From Acidicapsa acidisoli (lineage in GTDB: Bacteria > Acidobacteriota > Terriglobia > Terriglobales > Acidobacteriaceae), in assembly GCF_025685625.1 (NCBI RefSeq), contig NZ_JAGSYI010000001.1, positions 1,302,001-1,366,000 of the forward strand: DNA of 64,000 bases, written 5' to 3'. Each line of letters opens with the position of its first letter. The first letter of the stretch is position 1. A program made the position numbers and the translations under genes. Below are positions 43,030 through 51,840 of this stretch, piece by piece. Under the pieces are notes generated by a model. That model ran no database searches, was not told the DNA's origin, and worked only from the letters and a program-made list of their open reading frames with translations.

Positions 43030-43602
43030 ATGAAAGCCGCACTCTTAGCCCTCTGCGCCGTGACGATCCTCTCGGCCGGAACCGTTCGCGCCCAATCCCC
43101 AACCCCGGAATCAGATCTCATCAATCCCGCCCGCCCGATCCCCACCGGCAAAGCCCCAGCCATGCAGGTCAAGCTCGTCAAAGACACCCCGGAAGAAAAG
43201 ATCTACGCCATCGTCTTCCTCAAGGGCGACGAGGTCCTCAGCGGACTCACCGACTTCGCCATCAAGTACAAGGTTGGCGACGCCCACTTCACCGGTATCG
43301 GAGCCGTGAGCTCAGCCACCACCGCCTGGCTCGACCTCGAAAAGAAGATGTATCACCCGACCGTCACCAATCAACAGGTAGAAGTCCTGTCCCTGATCGG
43401 TGACATCGCCGCCTTCAACGGCAAGCCCGTCGCCCACATGCATGCAATCCTTGGCCGCCGCGACGGCACAACCGTAGGTGGTCACGTCTGGGAACTCAAC
43501 GTCAATCCCACAGTGGAAGTCTTCCTCACCGCCAACACCACCGCCCTCGGCAAGCGACCCGACGCGGCCAGCGGCCTCAAACTGATCGATCCCAATCTAT
43601 AA
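43030..43602 (+). CDS. Exported PPC (DUF296)-domain protein
   Basis: The protein has 190 residues with a clear signal peptide (ALLALCAVTILSAGTVRAQ). The PPC domain shows GDEVLSGLTDFAIKYKVGDA, FTGIGAVSSATTAWLDLEKK, EVLSLIGDIAAFNGKPVAHM, HAILGRRDGTTVGGHVWE and PTVEVFL. In other contexts this domain is fused to AT-hooks or forms cytoplasmic trimers. Export is unusual and implies a periplasmic role. GGGAG lies before the ATG. Confidence 0.9.
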   Translation: MKAALLALCAVTILSAGTVRAQSPTPESDLINPARPIPTGKAPAMQVKLVKDTPEEKIYAIVFLKGDEVLSGLTDFAIKYKVGDAHFTGIGAVSSATTAWLDLEKKMYHPTVTNQQVEVLSLIGDIAAFNGKPVAHMHAILGRRDGTTVGGHVWELNVNPTVEVFLTANTTALGKRPDAASGLKLIDPNL

Positions 43603-44036
43603 CTTCAAAAAGCGAGTCGAAATAGGAGTTTTGACTCGCTGCAGCAACTGATTGCGCAATAGACCGGTTATCTAACTCGGTCAGTTCTGATCGTTAGTTT
43701 TCACCCTTCCTGCGCTTTTAGTGCTGCGACACAGGCAAGACACAATCGCCCGGCTGTTTAAATCTAACGCTACTTATTCTCATAGAATTAACAAAAAGAT
43801 ACAGGAAACCATAGTCGCTACTGGGATGTCATGAAACTGTAAATATCAAAGAAACAATCGGTTGCGCACCGCGATCCAAACGGCCATCCGCGTGCATTCA
43901 TATCTTCCAGATTCCCAGCATTCCACGTCTGGTATTGCGCCAGCATTCTAGGTTTGAAGCGCATAAATGTCGGTATGACACACCGGCCAGCCCCAATGTC
44001 CCCTTGATAAACGACAAAATCTGGAAGGAAGATCCG
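43603..44036. other. Intergenic region with a weak terminator-like hairpin and the leader of receptor B
   Basis: AGCGAGTC (43611-43618) pairs with GACTCGCT (43633-43640) after the PPC gene, without a T run. The rest, to the GGAAGGAAG ahead of 44037, is AT-richer than its surroundings and without genes. An upstream in-frame ATG at 43935 was not used because the signal peptide starts at 44037. Confidence 0.5.
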
Positions 44037-47000
44037 ATGCAAGTTTTGAGGAACTCTCTAAGTGCTCTGCTCGTGGCAGCGTCTCTATGCGGAGGTGTGT
44101 TTGTCTCGACTTTCACCCCCCCATCCGCTCTTGCTCAGGCCGATCTCGGAGCCATCAGTGGCATAATCACAGACGCCTCGGGTGCCGTCATAGGCAACGC
44201 CACCGTCACAGTGACCAATTCTGGGACCGGTGCAGTCCGTTCCACCGTTACGAATAGCAAGGGCGAGTATGCCGTCACCCAGCTCAATGCCGGTGACTAC
44301 AGCCTTTCCATCTCGGCCAGCGGCTTCGCCAACGCCACAGATTCCCTCCGCGTCACCGTCGGTTCGACCATCGACGCCAGCATCAAGCTCGCTGTCGCCG
44401 GCAGCAAGACCGAAGTCATCGTATCCGCGGATGACTCCGCCTCCGTGCATCTTGAAAGCGCGCAAGTCTCCACCGTCATCACCCCGGAAGAGATCAACAG
44501 CCTTCCCCTCGCCGACCGCGACGCCTATGGACTGGTTTCCCTTTCCGGAAACGTCAGCGCCGATCCCACCGCCGCGATGCGTGGTGTTGGGTTCAACATC
44601 GCCGGTGGCCGTTCCTCCTCGGTCGACATCCTCCTTGACGGCGCAGAAAACACCGACCTCTACGCAGTCGGCATCGGCCAGCAAACGCCGCTAGATGCTG
44701 TCCAGGAGTTCAGCGTCGTCACCGCAAGCGAAGGCGCTGAATTTGGCCGCGCCTCCAGCGGCGCCGTCAACGTCTCCACCAAGTCCGGCACCAACAAATT
44801 CCACGGCGACGTCTACGAGTACAACCGTATCTCGACCTTCGCTTCCGACGGCTTCAATAACAACGCCCTCTTCGCAGCCGGCGATCTGGCCAATCCCAAG
44901 TCCCGTTATGTCCACAACCAGTTCGGTTACTTCGTCGGCGGCCCCATCAAGAAGGACAAGCTGTTCTTCTCCTCCGCCACCGAGTGGACCCGCATTCGCA
45001 GCGCCGCTACTGTCGTCGCCGAGGTACCGCTCCCTGGCCTGATCGCCTTCGCTGCGCCCAACATGCAGTCCTACTTCTCCACCTACGGCGCAGCCTTGGC
45101 CCATCCCGTCAACGGTCAGAGCTACACCGGCCAGGACCTGATCAACGAGGGCGTATTCGCCTCGGATGTCATCGCGTTGAGCGCCACTAATCCGGCCATT
45201 CTCACCACGCCGCTCTTCGGCACCGTCGCTTATCAGAACCCCGGCGATTCCGGCGGCGGCGAACCGCAGAATACTTGGAACAACTTCAATCGCATCGACT
45301 ACAACATCAGCGATAAGACAAGCCTCTACGGCCGGTATAGCCAATACAATCAACTCGAATTCGCCGGAACCAACAACACCAGCCCCTACGCCGGCTACAA
45401 CACCGGAACCACGCAGAAGAACTACAACCTGCTTGTTTCCATCACCCATTCCTTCACCAGTACGTTGGCCTCCAATACCAAGGTGCTCCTCACCCGCTTC
45501 AACAACGCGCAGCCTCTCGGCAGCGTTCCTGTCAGCCCAACCCTGTATGTCAATGGCTCTACGTCGGTTGCGCTCGGCTCCGGTACCATCTACTTTCCCG
45601 GCTACCTTCCTACCTCGCCAGGCAACGCCATCCCTTTCGGCGGACCCCAGAATTTCATTCAGGTCGGTGACGATCTGAGCTGGACCAAGGGCAGACACAA
45701 CATCAAGTTCGGCGGCGAGTTCCTCAACGTCAAAGACAACCGCGTCTTCGGCGCCTATGAGAATGCGGTAGACGCCCTCAAGCAAACAGGCACCAAAGGT
45801 GCTTTGCAAAACTTCGTCTCTGGCAACCTCGGCGAAATCGAAGTCGCCCTGAATCCCAACGGCGTCTACCCCTGCTCTCGGGATGTCAATACCGGCGCGA
45901 CCATCGTCACATCTGCCTGCGAGATCGCCCTTCCCGCCACGCAGCCCAACTTCTCCCGCAGCAACCGCTATCAGGACGGCGCGCTCTACGCCGCGGACTC
46001 CTACCACGCCACGTCCCGCCTGACTCTCAGCGCAGGCCTGCGTTGGGAAGTCTACGGTCCTCAACACTCGCAGCGCCCCGGCCTGGACGCCAACTTCTTC
46101 CTCGGCAGCGGTGGAAGCGAGTATGAAGACATCCGCAACGGTCAGATCCTGACCCGCGTCAACGCGCCCAACGGCCGCCTCTGGAACCTCAACCTGCTGC
46201 AGTTCGGCCCGCGTATCGGCCTCGCCTACGACCTCACCGGAGACGGAAAGACCAGCCTCCGCGCAGGCTACGGCCTTAGCTACGAGCGCAACTTCAACAA
46301 CGTCACCTTCAACGTCATCCAGAATCCGCCAAACTACGCGGTCGTGGCTCTGATCGGAAGCAGCCCGATCAGCACCAACAATCTGGGCACCTTCGGCACG
46401 GGCTCCGGCTCTGTCGCCCTGCCTAACACCACGCTGCGTGCCGTCGATCCTAAGATCAAACCGGCATACGCGGAAAACTGGACCGTCAGCCTTGAGCGTC
46501 AGATCGATCCCAGCACACTGATCACCGCCGGCTACGTTGCCTCCCGTGGCATCCATAACTATTCCATCGCCAACCTCAACCGTGAGTTTGCAGGCGGAAA
46601 CTACCTCGGCGACGCCAACTTCTCCAATCGCCTCAACCTCCAGTACTCCAACATCAACTGGCGCGGCGCGGACGGCGACAGCTACTACGAGAGCGTCAAC
46701 CTCGGCATTCGCAGCAACAACCTCCGTCGCACCGGCCTCGGCATGCAGGCTAACTACACCTTTGGCCACTCCATCGACAACACCAGCTCCACCTTCACCG
46801 ATGGCGAATCCAATATCGACAATCTCGGTTATCTCGATCCATTCAATAAAGGCCTGGACCGCGGCAACTCAGACTTCGATGTGCGCCACCGCGTCACCGC
46901 CGCCGTCTGGTGGAACGTTCCTTTCTTCAATCATGGCAGCGGCCTGACGAAGGCCGTCTTCGGCGGATGGAACGCCGCAACCACATTCAACGCCGTGACC

Positions 47001-47540
47001 GGCAACCCTTACACCATCTTCGACTGCGGATATGCCTTCACCCAGTGCCCGCGCGTCAGCTTCATCGGCTACAAAAAGCCAGCCGGGTTGAGCAAGTTGC
47101 AGGACATCAGCAGCACATTCGGACCTAACACCTACTCCTACCAGAACCTCCCCGCCTACACGGACGCTGCGGGCAATGCCAACTACAACGAGCAGCTCAA
47201 CCCCGGCTCAGGCACCTCGGACACACCGCTCCCCGGCGGCGCTGGCCTCGCTTCCGGTGGCTTCGTTCGCGGGATGACCGGCCGCAACGCCTTCTCAGGG
47301 CCCGGCTCCTGGGGCGAGAACTTTATCGCCAGCAAGAACATCGCGATCCATGAACGCTACAGCATCAAGCTGAGCGCTACCTTCATCAATGTCTTCAATC
47401 ACGCCAACACATTCCTGAACCTGGATGGCACCAACGACGTCAGCTCCTTCTCCAACATCCTGGCCTTCAAAGGGGAGAGCGCGTCAGGCAACGTTCCGGG
47501 CAACCGCAACACGGAACTCGAAGCCAAGTTCGTCTTCTAA
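44037..47540 (+). CDS. Oar-like TonB-dependent receptor (B)
   Basis: The 1167-residue receptor has the signal peptide MQVLRNSLSALLVAASLCGG...ALAQ. A carboxypeptidase-regulatory-like domain follows (LGAISGIITDASGAVIGNAT), then the plug (EEINSLPLADRDAYGLVSL, GRSSSVDILLDGAENTDLYA, EFGRASSGAVNVSTKSGTNK). The barrel ends LEAKFVF. GGAAGGAAG is the ribosome-binding site. Its leader and signal peptide closely resemble those of receptor C although the mature parts differ. First of a run of four receptors. Confidence 0.93.
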   Translation: MQVLRNSLSALLVAASLCGGVFVSTFTPPSALAQADLGAISGIITDASGAVIGNATVTVTNSGTGAVRSTVTNSKGEYAVTQLNAGDYSLSISASGFANATDSLRVTVGSTIDASIKLAVAGSKTEVIVSADDSASVHLESAQVSTVITPEEINSLPLADRDAYGLVSLSGNVSADPTAAMRGVGFNIAGGRSSSVDILLDGAENTDLYAVGIGQQTPLDAVQEFSVVTASEGAEFGRASSGAVNVSTKSGTNKFHGDVYEYNRISTFASDGFNNNALFAAGDLANPKSRYVHNQFGYFVGGPIKKDKLFFSSATEWTRIRSAATVVAEVPLPGLIAFAAPNMQSYFSTYGAALAHPVNGQSYTGQDLINEGVFASDVIALSATNPAILTTPLFGTVAYQNPGDSGGGEPQNTWNNFNRIDYNISDKTSLYGRYSQYNQLEFAGTNNTSPYAGYNTGTTQKNYNLLVSITHSFTSTLASNTKVLLTRFNNAQPLGSVPVSPTLYVNGSTSVALGSGTIYFPGYLPTSPGNAIPFGGPQNFIQVGDDLSWTKGRHNIKFGGEFLNVKDNRVFGAYENAVDALKQTGTKGALQNFVSGNLGEIEVALNPNGVYPCSRDVNTGATIVTSACEIALPATQPNFSRSNRYQDGALYAADSYHATSRLTLSAGLRWEVYGPQHSQRPGLDANFFLGSGGSEYEDIRNGQILTRVNAPNGRLWNLNLLQFGPRIGLAYDLTGDGKTSLRAGYGLSYERNFNNVTFNVIQNPPNYAVVALIGSSPISTNNLGTFGTGSGSVALPNTTLRAVDPKIKPAYAENWTVSLERQIDPSTLITAGYVASRGIHNYSIANLNREFAGGNYLGDANFSNRLNLQYSNINWRGADGDSYYESVNLGIRSNNLRRTGLGMQANYTFGHSIDNTSSTFTDGESNIDNLGYLDPFNKGLDRGNSDFDVRHRVTAAVWWNVPFFNHGSGLTKAVFGGWNAATTFNAVTGNPYTIFDCGYAFTQCPRVSFIGYKKPAGLSKLQDISSTFGPNTYSYQNLPAYTDAAGNANYNEQLNPGSGTSDTPLPGGAGLASGGFVRGMTGRNAFSGPGSWGENFIASKNIAIHERYSIKLSATFINVFNHANTFLNLDGTNDVSSFSNILAFKGESASGNVPGNRNTELEAKFVF

Positions 47541-47559
47541 CCCATCCAGTCAGCCAACC

Positions 47560-47593
47560 AAAAGGCCGCTGCTCGCAGGAGCAGCGGCCTTTT
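47560..47593 (+). terminator. Strong terminator after receptor B
   Basis: Fifteen-base perfect arms AAAAGGCCGCTGCTC / GAGCAGCGGCCTTTT with loop GCAG. It is very similar to the terminator of receptor C. Confidence 0.9.
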
Positions 47594-47938
47594 GCCGTAT
47601 GCCGTCGAGTTCGATCTCCGTCCATTTTGTGCACAATTACAGGCGCATCTGGAAAAAGCGTGCAAAGTCAAAATTTCATAGATTTCTAGAATGCATACAA
47701 GAAACCATATATTGCATGAAATAAATTACATCATAAGTATTTCACAACAATAGCTTAAGTCTTCAATATCGAACGGCCCGTAAAATGCACTCACTCAATA
47801 CAGATGCCCTTAGAGCTTCCCGCTATATTGCACGAAGTGCGCATATGTTACCTGCCAATGTCACAGTCGGGCGTCAAGTTAGACCTGGTCCCGTAGCCCT
47901 CAATAGATCCTCGCAACAAAACTCGGAAGGAAAACCGA
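47594..47938. other. AT-rich leader of receptor C
   Basis: No gene is seen. AT-rich from about 47620 to 47780, then a leader ending CTCGGAAGGAAAACCG before the ATG, matching the leader of receptor B. Confidence 0.45.
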
Positions 47939-50900
47939 ATGCAACTTTTCAGGAACTCTCTTAGTGCGCTGCTCCTCGCAGCTGCTATAGCTGGAGGGGC
48001 GGTCGTCAGCAGCTATGTGCCCGTTGCTCAAGCGCAAACTTCAGTTACCGGCGCCATCAGCGGCACAGTGACGGATGCTTCGGGTGGAGCGGTCCCCGGA
48101 GCGCAGGTGACCATTACAGATACGGCTACCGACGCCAGGCAGACCGCGGTCACAAACGAAGAAGGGCGCTACACCGTCGGCTTGCTTAAGCCATCCCAAT
48201 ATAAGATCACCGCTATATCCACCGGACTTAAGTCGGATACCGTGGTCGTAACAGTTCTCCTCGGAACAACGGTTCCTGGAGATATCGAGGTCAAGCTCAC
48301 CGGGGACAGCACGGTAATCGATGTAAATGCTGCCACGCTCCCGCTGATCGACACGCAGAACGTGGCCCTCGCGTCAACCTTCAATCTGGAAGAGCTTCAA
48401 GCGCTGCCAACCCCAGGTGGAGACGTTACGACCGTGGCCTTTACGCTTCCTGGCGTAGTCGTGAATGCGGGCGGATCCTACGGCAACTTCAGCTCCGACG
48501 GACTGCCGGGTATTTCGAATTTGTTTGTTTTGAATGGCTTCGACAACCAGGACCCGTTCCTCAACCTGAATAACTCGGGCAGCTCCAACCTGACACTCGG
48601 CCAGGGCGAGCTGGCTGAAGCGACCGTTGTGCAGAACGGTTACAACTCGCAGTACGGTCGCGCAGCCGGAGCTATCATCGAGTACACGACTCGGTCGGGC
48701 AGCAATAAGTTCCACGGCTCGGCTAACTACATGTACAACGGCACCGTTCTGAACGCGAATGGCTGGTTCAACAACTTCACCGACACGCCTCGCCCTCATG
48801 CCGTTTCGAATGAGTGGGCAGCCAATGGCGGCGGACCGATTATCAAGGACAAGGTCTTCTTCTTCGCCGACTACGAGGGTCTGCACTACGTGCTGCCGGC
48901 AAGCGGATTTGTCTCGTTGCCCAGCTCGGAATTTCAGGCCTACTCGCTGGCAACGGTTCCTTCCTCTGCTGTTTCCACTTACCAGCAAATGTTCAACCTG
49001 TACGACAAGGCGCCTTCCTACTCGGGCGCGACACCCACACCGACTGTTGGCGCTGCCTCTCCCACAAATCCTGGCGGCGGATGCGGTGCCTTGAGCGGCA
49101 CGACAACACCGGATGGCGCCATTCTGGGTCAGACCACCGCTTGCACACTGGGCGCGTTCGCTTCCGCGAACAACATCAACATCGAGTGGCTCTTTACGGG
49201 TCGTGTCGACTGGCACATCAGCGACAAGCACAGCCTCTATGGCCGCTACAAGATGGATCGTGGTTCGCAGCCAACCGCCACCAGCTACATCAACCCGGCT
49301 TTCAATACTGTTTCGATCCAGCCCGAATACGAAGGTCAGTTCAACGACAGCTATGTCATTACCCCGCATCTGACCAACTCCGCTGTGGTCGCGGCTAACT
49401 GGTATACGGCCTACTTTGGACCGGCCAGCGTAAGCGCAGCCGAATCCGTGCTCCCCTTCTGGGCCTACTTCAATATTGGCGCGGATGGAAGCGGAACTTC
49501 CAATGTAGCCGGTCTCTCCAATCTCGGTGTCCCGGGTTACTTCCCCCAGGGCAGAAACGTGACCCAATACCAGTTGCAGGACGATGTGAACTGGATTCAT
49601 GGCAGAAACACGTTCAAGTTTGGAGCCAACTTCCGGCGCGATCTGGTCGAGGACTATGACGCGCAGCAGTACACGGACTTCCCTTTCCTTCAGGTCTACA
49701 CCTTGCAGAACATCGCCAACGGACAGCTATGCGGTTCCGGTTCCGCTTTTTGCGGCAGCTTCACTCAGGCATTCGTGAACGCTCCCACGGCGCACCTTGC
49801 GCTCTACAACCTGGGCGTTTATCTCCAGGATGAGTGGCAGGTATCGCCGAAGTTGAAGCTGACCATCGGCGGCCGTCTCGATCGCACCGGAGATCCGCTC
49901 TGCCACGGCGGCTGCTTCTCACTCTATGGCGGCGGATTCCCGAATTCCGCTGCATCGCTGACCACCCCCTATAGCTCGGAGATCAACAACGTCAATGCAC
50001 ATCCGTTCGGAGTGGATAAGATCAACTTCCAGCCTCGCTTCGGATTCAACTATGCCTTTAATGACAAGACCGTGATCCGTGGCGGCGCAGGTCTTTTCGC
50101 CGACCTGTACCCGGCCGGCTTCCTCGACGGTCCCATCCAGAATTTCCCGAACTACAACTCGGTTACCGTGACAACGGGCACGGTCGCAACCGGCGGTGCG
50201 GGAAGCCTTCCGGCATTTGCGGGTCAGGTCAATGGCGCAATCCAGGGTGGATTCGCCACGGGATCAGCCACTTCGATCAACACCGCGTTGAACGCTCTGG
50301 GCGTTCCCTTCACGCCCCCGAGCATCAATGCCTACTTCAGTGGAACGCTGCATGAACCGCAGTACGTGGAATACAGCCTGCAACTCCAGCATCAGTTCAA
50401 CAAGAGCGACGGTGTCTCGTTGACCTACGCTGGCAACTACGGCTACAACGAGATCATTCAGAACCCCTACCTGAATGCCGCCAGCGGAGCCTACGATAAC
50501 ACCACCGGAACCTGGCTCTCCACAGGCGGATTTGCGGGTCTGAACGTTTCCCCGGCTGATCCCAGCTTTGCCCAGGTGAATGCCTACACCAACAACGCAC
50601 ACTCCAACTACAGCGGCGGCATGATCGCCTACACGCACCAGGGACAAGGCATCACCGCACACATCAGCTACTCCTACAGCCACGCTCTGGATACCATCTC
50701 CAATGGAGGCGAGGGCGAGTACTACAACATTGGATCAATTACCAAGCAGGTCACCCCCTCGCTTGGCTACGGCAATCTGAACTACTCCAATGCCGATTAC
50801 GACATTCGCAACGACCTGGTAGGTGACGTAGTCTACGCCGAACCCTTCAAGATGCAGAACAAGATCGCCAATTCTCTCGTAAGCGGCTGGCTGGTGAGCG

Positions 50901-51409
50901 CGAAGACCTACTATCGTTCGGGCGAGCCCTACACTGTGGATAACAACAATGTAGTCAACGGCTACCAGACTCTGGGAACTATCAATAATCCTCAGGGTGC
51001 AAGTTCACTGATGGCTCAGGTCTCTCAATGGAACCTGACCAACACCTGCGGCAGCAATCCCCACGGCGCGGTCACCAACCCCTGCCTGGATGCGACACAA
51101 TACGTAACGGCCCAAACAACGTTTGGCAACCTTCGCAGGAATTACTTCTACGGCCCGCACTATGCGAACACGGATATGACTCTCTCCAAGGACATATTCA
51201 AGCGGGAATCAACCGCATTCGCACTCGGCGCGCAAGTCTACAACATCTTCAACCATCCCAACTTCTCCAACCCGGGCAGCGAAATCGGAACCAGCACATT
51301 CGGCGCAATCACCAGCGTGCAGGCTCCTCCGACCAGCCCGTATGGCTCGTTCCAGAGCGCAGCCGTCACGCAGCGCGTGTTGGTGGTAACCGGGAAATTC
51401 ACCTTCTAG
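47939..51409 (+). CDS. Oar-like TonB-dependent receptor (C)
   Basis: The 1156-residue receptor has the signal peptide MQLFRNSLSALLLAAAIAGG ending VAQAQ, almost as in B. From QTSVTGAISGTVTDASGGAV onward it follows receptor A instead: NEEGRYTVGLLKPSQYKI, PGISNLFVLNGFDNQDPFLN, QYGRAAGAIIEYTTRSGSN and the same last 30 residues ending VTGKFTF. Compared with A it has a longer loop near residue 365 (about 20 extra residues rich in Thr, Pro and Gly). Probably a duplicate that diverged in surface loops. Confidence 0.93.
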   Translation: MQLFRNSLSALLLAAAIAGGAVVSSYVPVAQAQTSVTGAISGTVTDASGGAVPGAQVTITDTATDARQTAVTNEEGRYTVGLLKPSQYKITAISTGLKSDTVVVTVLLGTTVPGDIEVKLTGDSTVIDVNAATLPLIDTQNVALASTFNLEELQALPTPGGDVTTVAFTLPGVVVNAGGSYGNFSSDGLPGISNLFVLNGFDNQDPFLNLNNSGSSNLTLGQGELAEATVVQNGYNSQYGRAAGAIIEYTTRSGSNKFHGSANYMYNGTVLNANGWFNNFTDTPRPHAVSNEWAANGGGPIIKDKVFFFADYEGLHYVLPASGFVSLPSSEFQAYSLATVPSSAVSTYQQMFNLYDKAPSYSGATPTPTVGAASPTNPGGGCGALSGTTTPDGAILGQTTACTLGAFASANNINIEWLFTGRVDWHISDKHSLYGRYKMDRGSQPTATSYINPAFNTVSIQPEYEGQFNDSYVITPHLTNSAVVAANWYTAYFGPASVSAAESVLPFWAYFNIGADGSGTSNVAGLSNLGVPGYFPQGRNVTQYQLQDDVNWIHGRNTFKFGANFRRDLVEDYDAQQYTDFPFLQVYTLQNIANGQLCGSGSAFCGSFTQAFVNAPTAHLALYNLGVYLQDEWQVSPKLKLTIGGRLDRTGDPLCHGGCFSLYGGGFPNSAASLTTPYSSEINNVNAHPFGVDKINFQPRFGFNYAFNDKTVIRGGAGLFADLYPAGFLDGPIQNFPNYNSVTVTTGTVATGGAGSLPAFAGQVNGAIQGGFATGSATSINTALNALGVPFTPPSINAYFSGTLHEPQYVEYSLQLQHQFNKSDGVSLTYAGNYGYNEIIQNPYLNAASGAYDNTTGTWLSTGGFAGLNVSPADPSFAQVNAYTNNAHSNYSGGMIAYTHQGQGITAHISYSYSHALDTISNGGEGEYYNIGSITKQVTPSLGYGNLNYSNADYDIRNDLVGDVVYAEPFKMQNKIANSLVSGWLVSAKTYYRSGEPYTVDNNNVVNGYQTLGTINNPQGASSLMAQVSQWNLTNTCGSNPHGAVTNPCLDATQYVTAQTTFGNLRRNYFYGPHYANTDMTLSKDIFKRESTAFALGAQVYNIFNHPNFSNPGSEIGTSTFGAITSVQAPPTSPYGSFQSAAVTQRVLVVTGKFTF

Positions 51410-51427
51410 CCTACCCTCCACCCAGCC

Positions 51428-51459
51428 AAAGGCCGCTGCCCGTAAGGGCAGCGGCCTTT
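51428..51459 (+). terminator. Strong terminator after receptor C
   Basis: Fourteen-base perfect arms AAAGGCCGCTGCCC / GGGCAGCGGCCTTT, loop GTAA. Two bases per arm differ from the terminator of receptor B, and pairing is kept. Confidence 0.9.
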
Positions 51460-51840
51460 CCCATTCAGGCAGCTTTCGATGCCGATTGGAAGCGCAGTTT
51501 GGAAGCACAGTTCAGTCCGCAATGCCCGTAGTCGCCATCCTGAAATAGCGAACTAGCGATACCCAGCCCAACAAAAAGCCATATAAGTTTCGAATTCCTA
51601 CAAAAAAACATAGCCCCTTGGAAAGTAGGAAAGACATAAGATATTGATTTCGCGAGATTTGCATATGGTATCTCAAATTGGCACAATAAATGCTTACTCT
51701 ATCGCCATTTATTGTTTCGTAAATACCGCATTCGTGAAGAGAGATAGACCCTTCTGCGATTTTCAACTGCGGCAATTCCTGAGGGCAGCCCGCCCGCCCT
51801 TAATTCCTTTCCGAAGACAACCCAATGGGAGGAAGAGAGC
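51460..51840. other. AT-rich leader of receptor D
   Basis: About 380 bases without a gene. GGGAGGAAGAGAGC directly before 51841 is the ribosome-binding site. Confidence 0.5.

Noticed and set aside
43603-44036. Cobalamin riboswitch ahead of a receptor gene
   Set aside because: No B12-box-like sequence was found in the leaders of the receptor genes.
44691-46769. Long minus-strand open frame opposite receptor B
   Set aside because: Antisense shadow with Val/Ala/Gly-rich, motif-free protein; receptor B has signal peptide, plug and barrel end.
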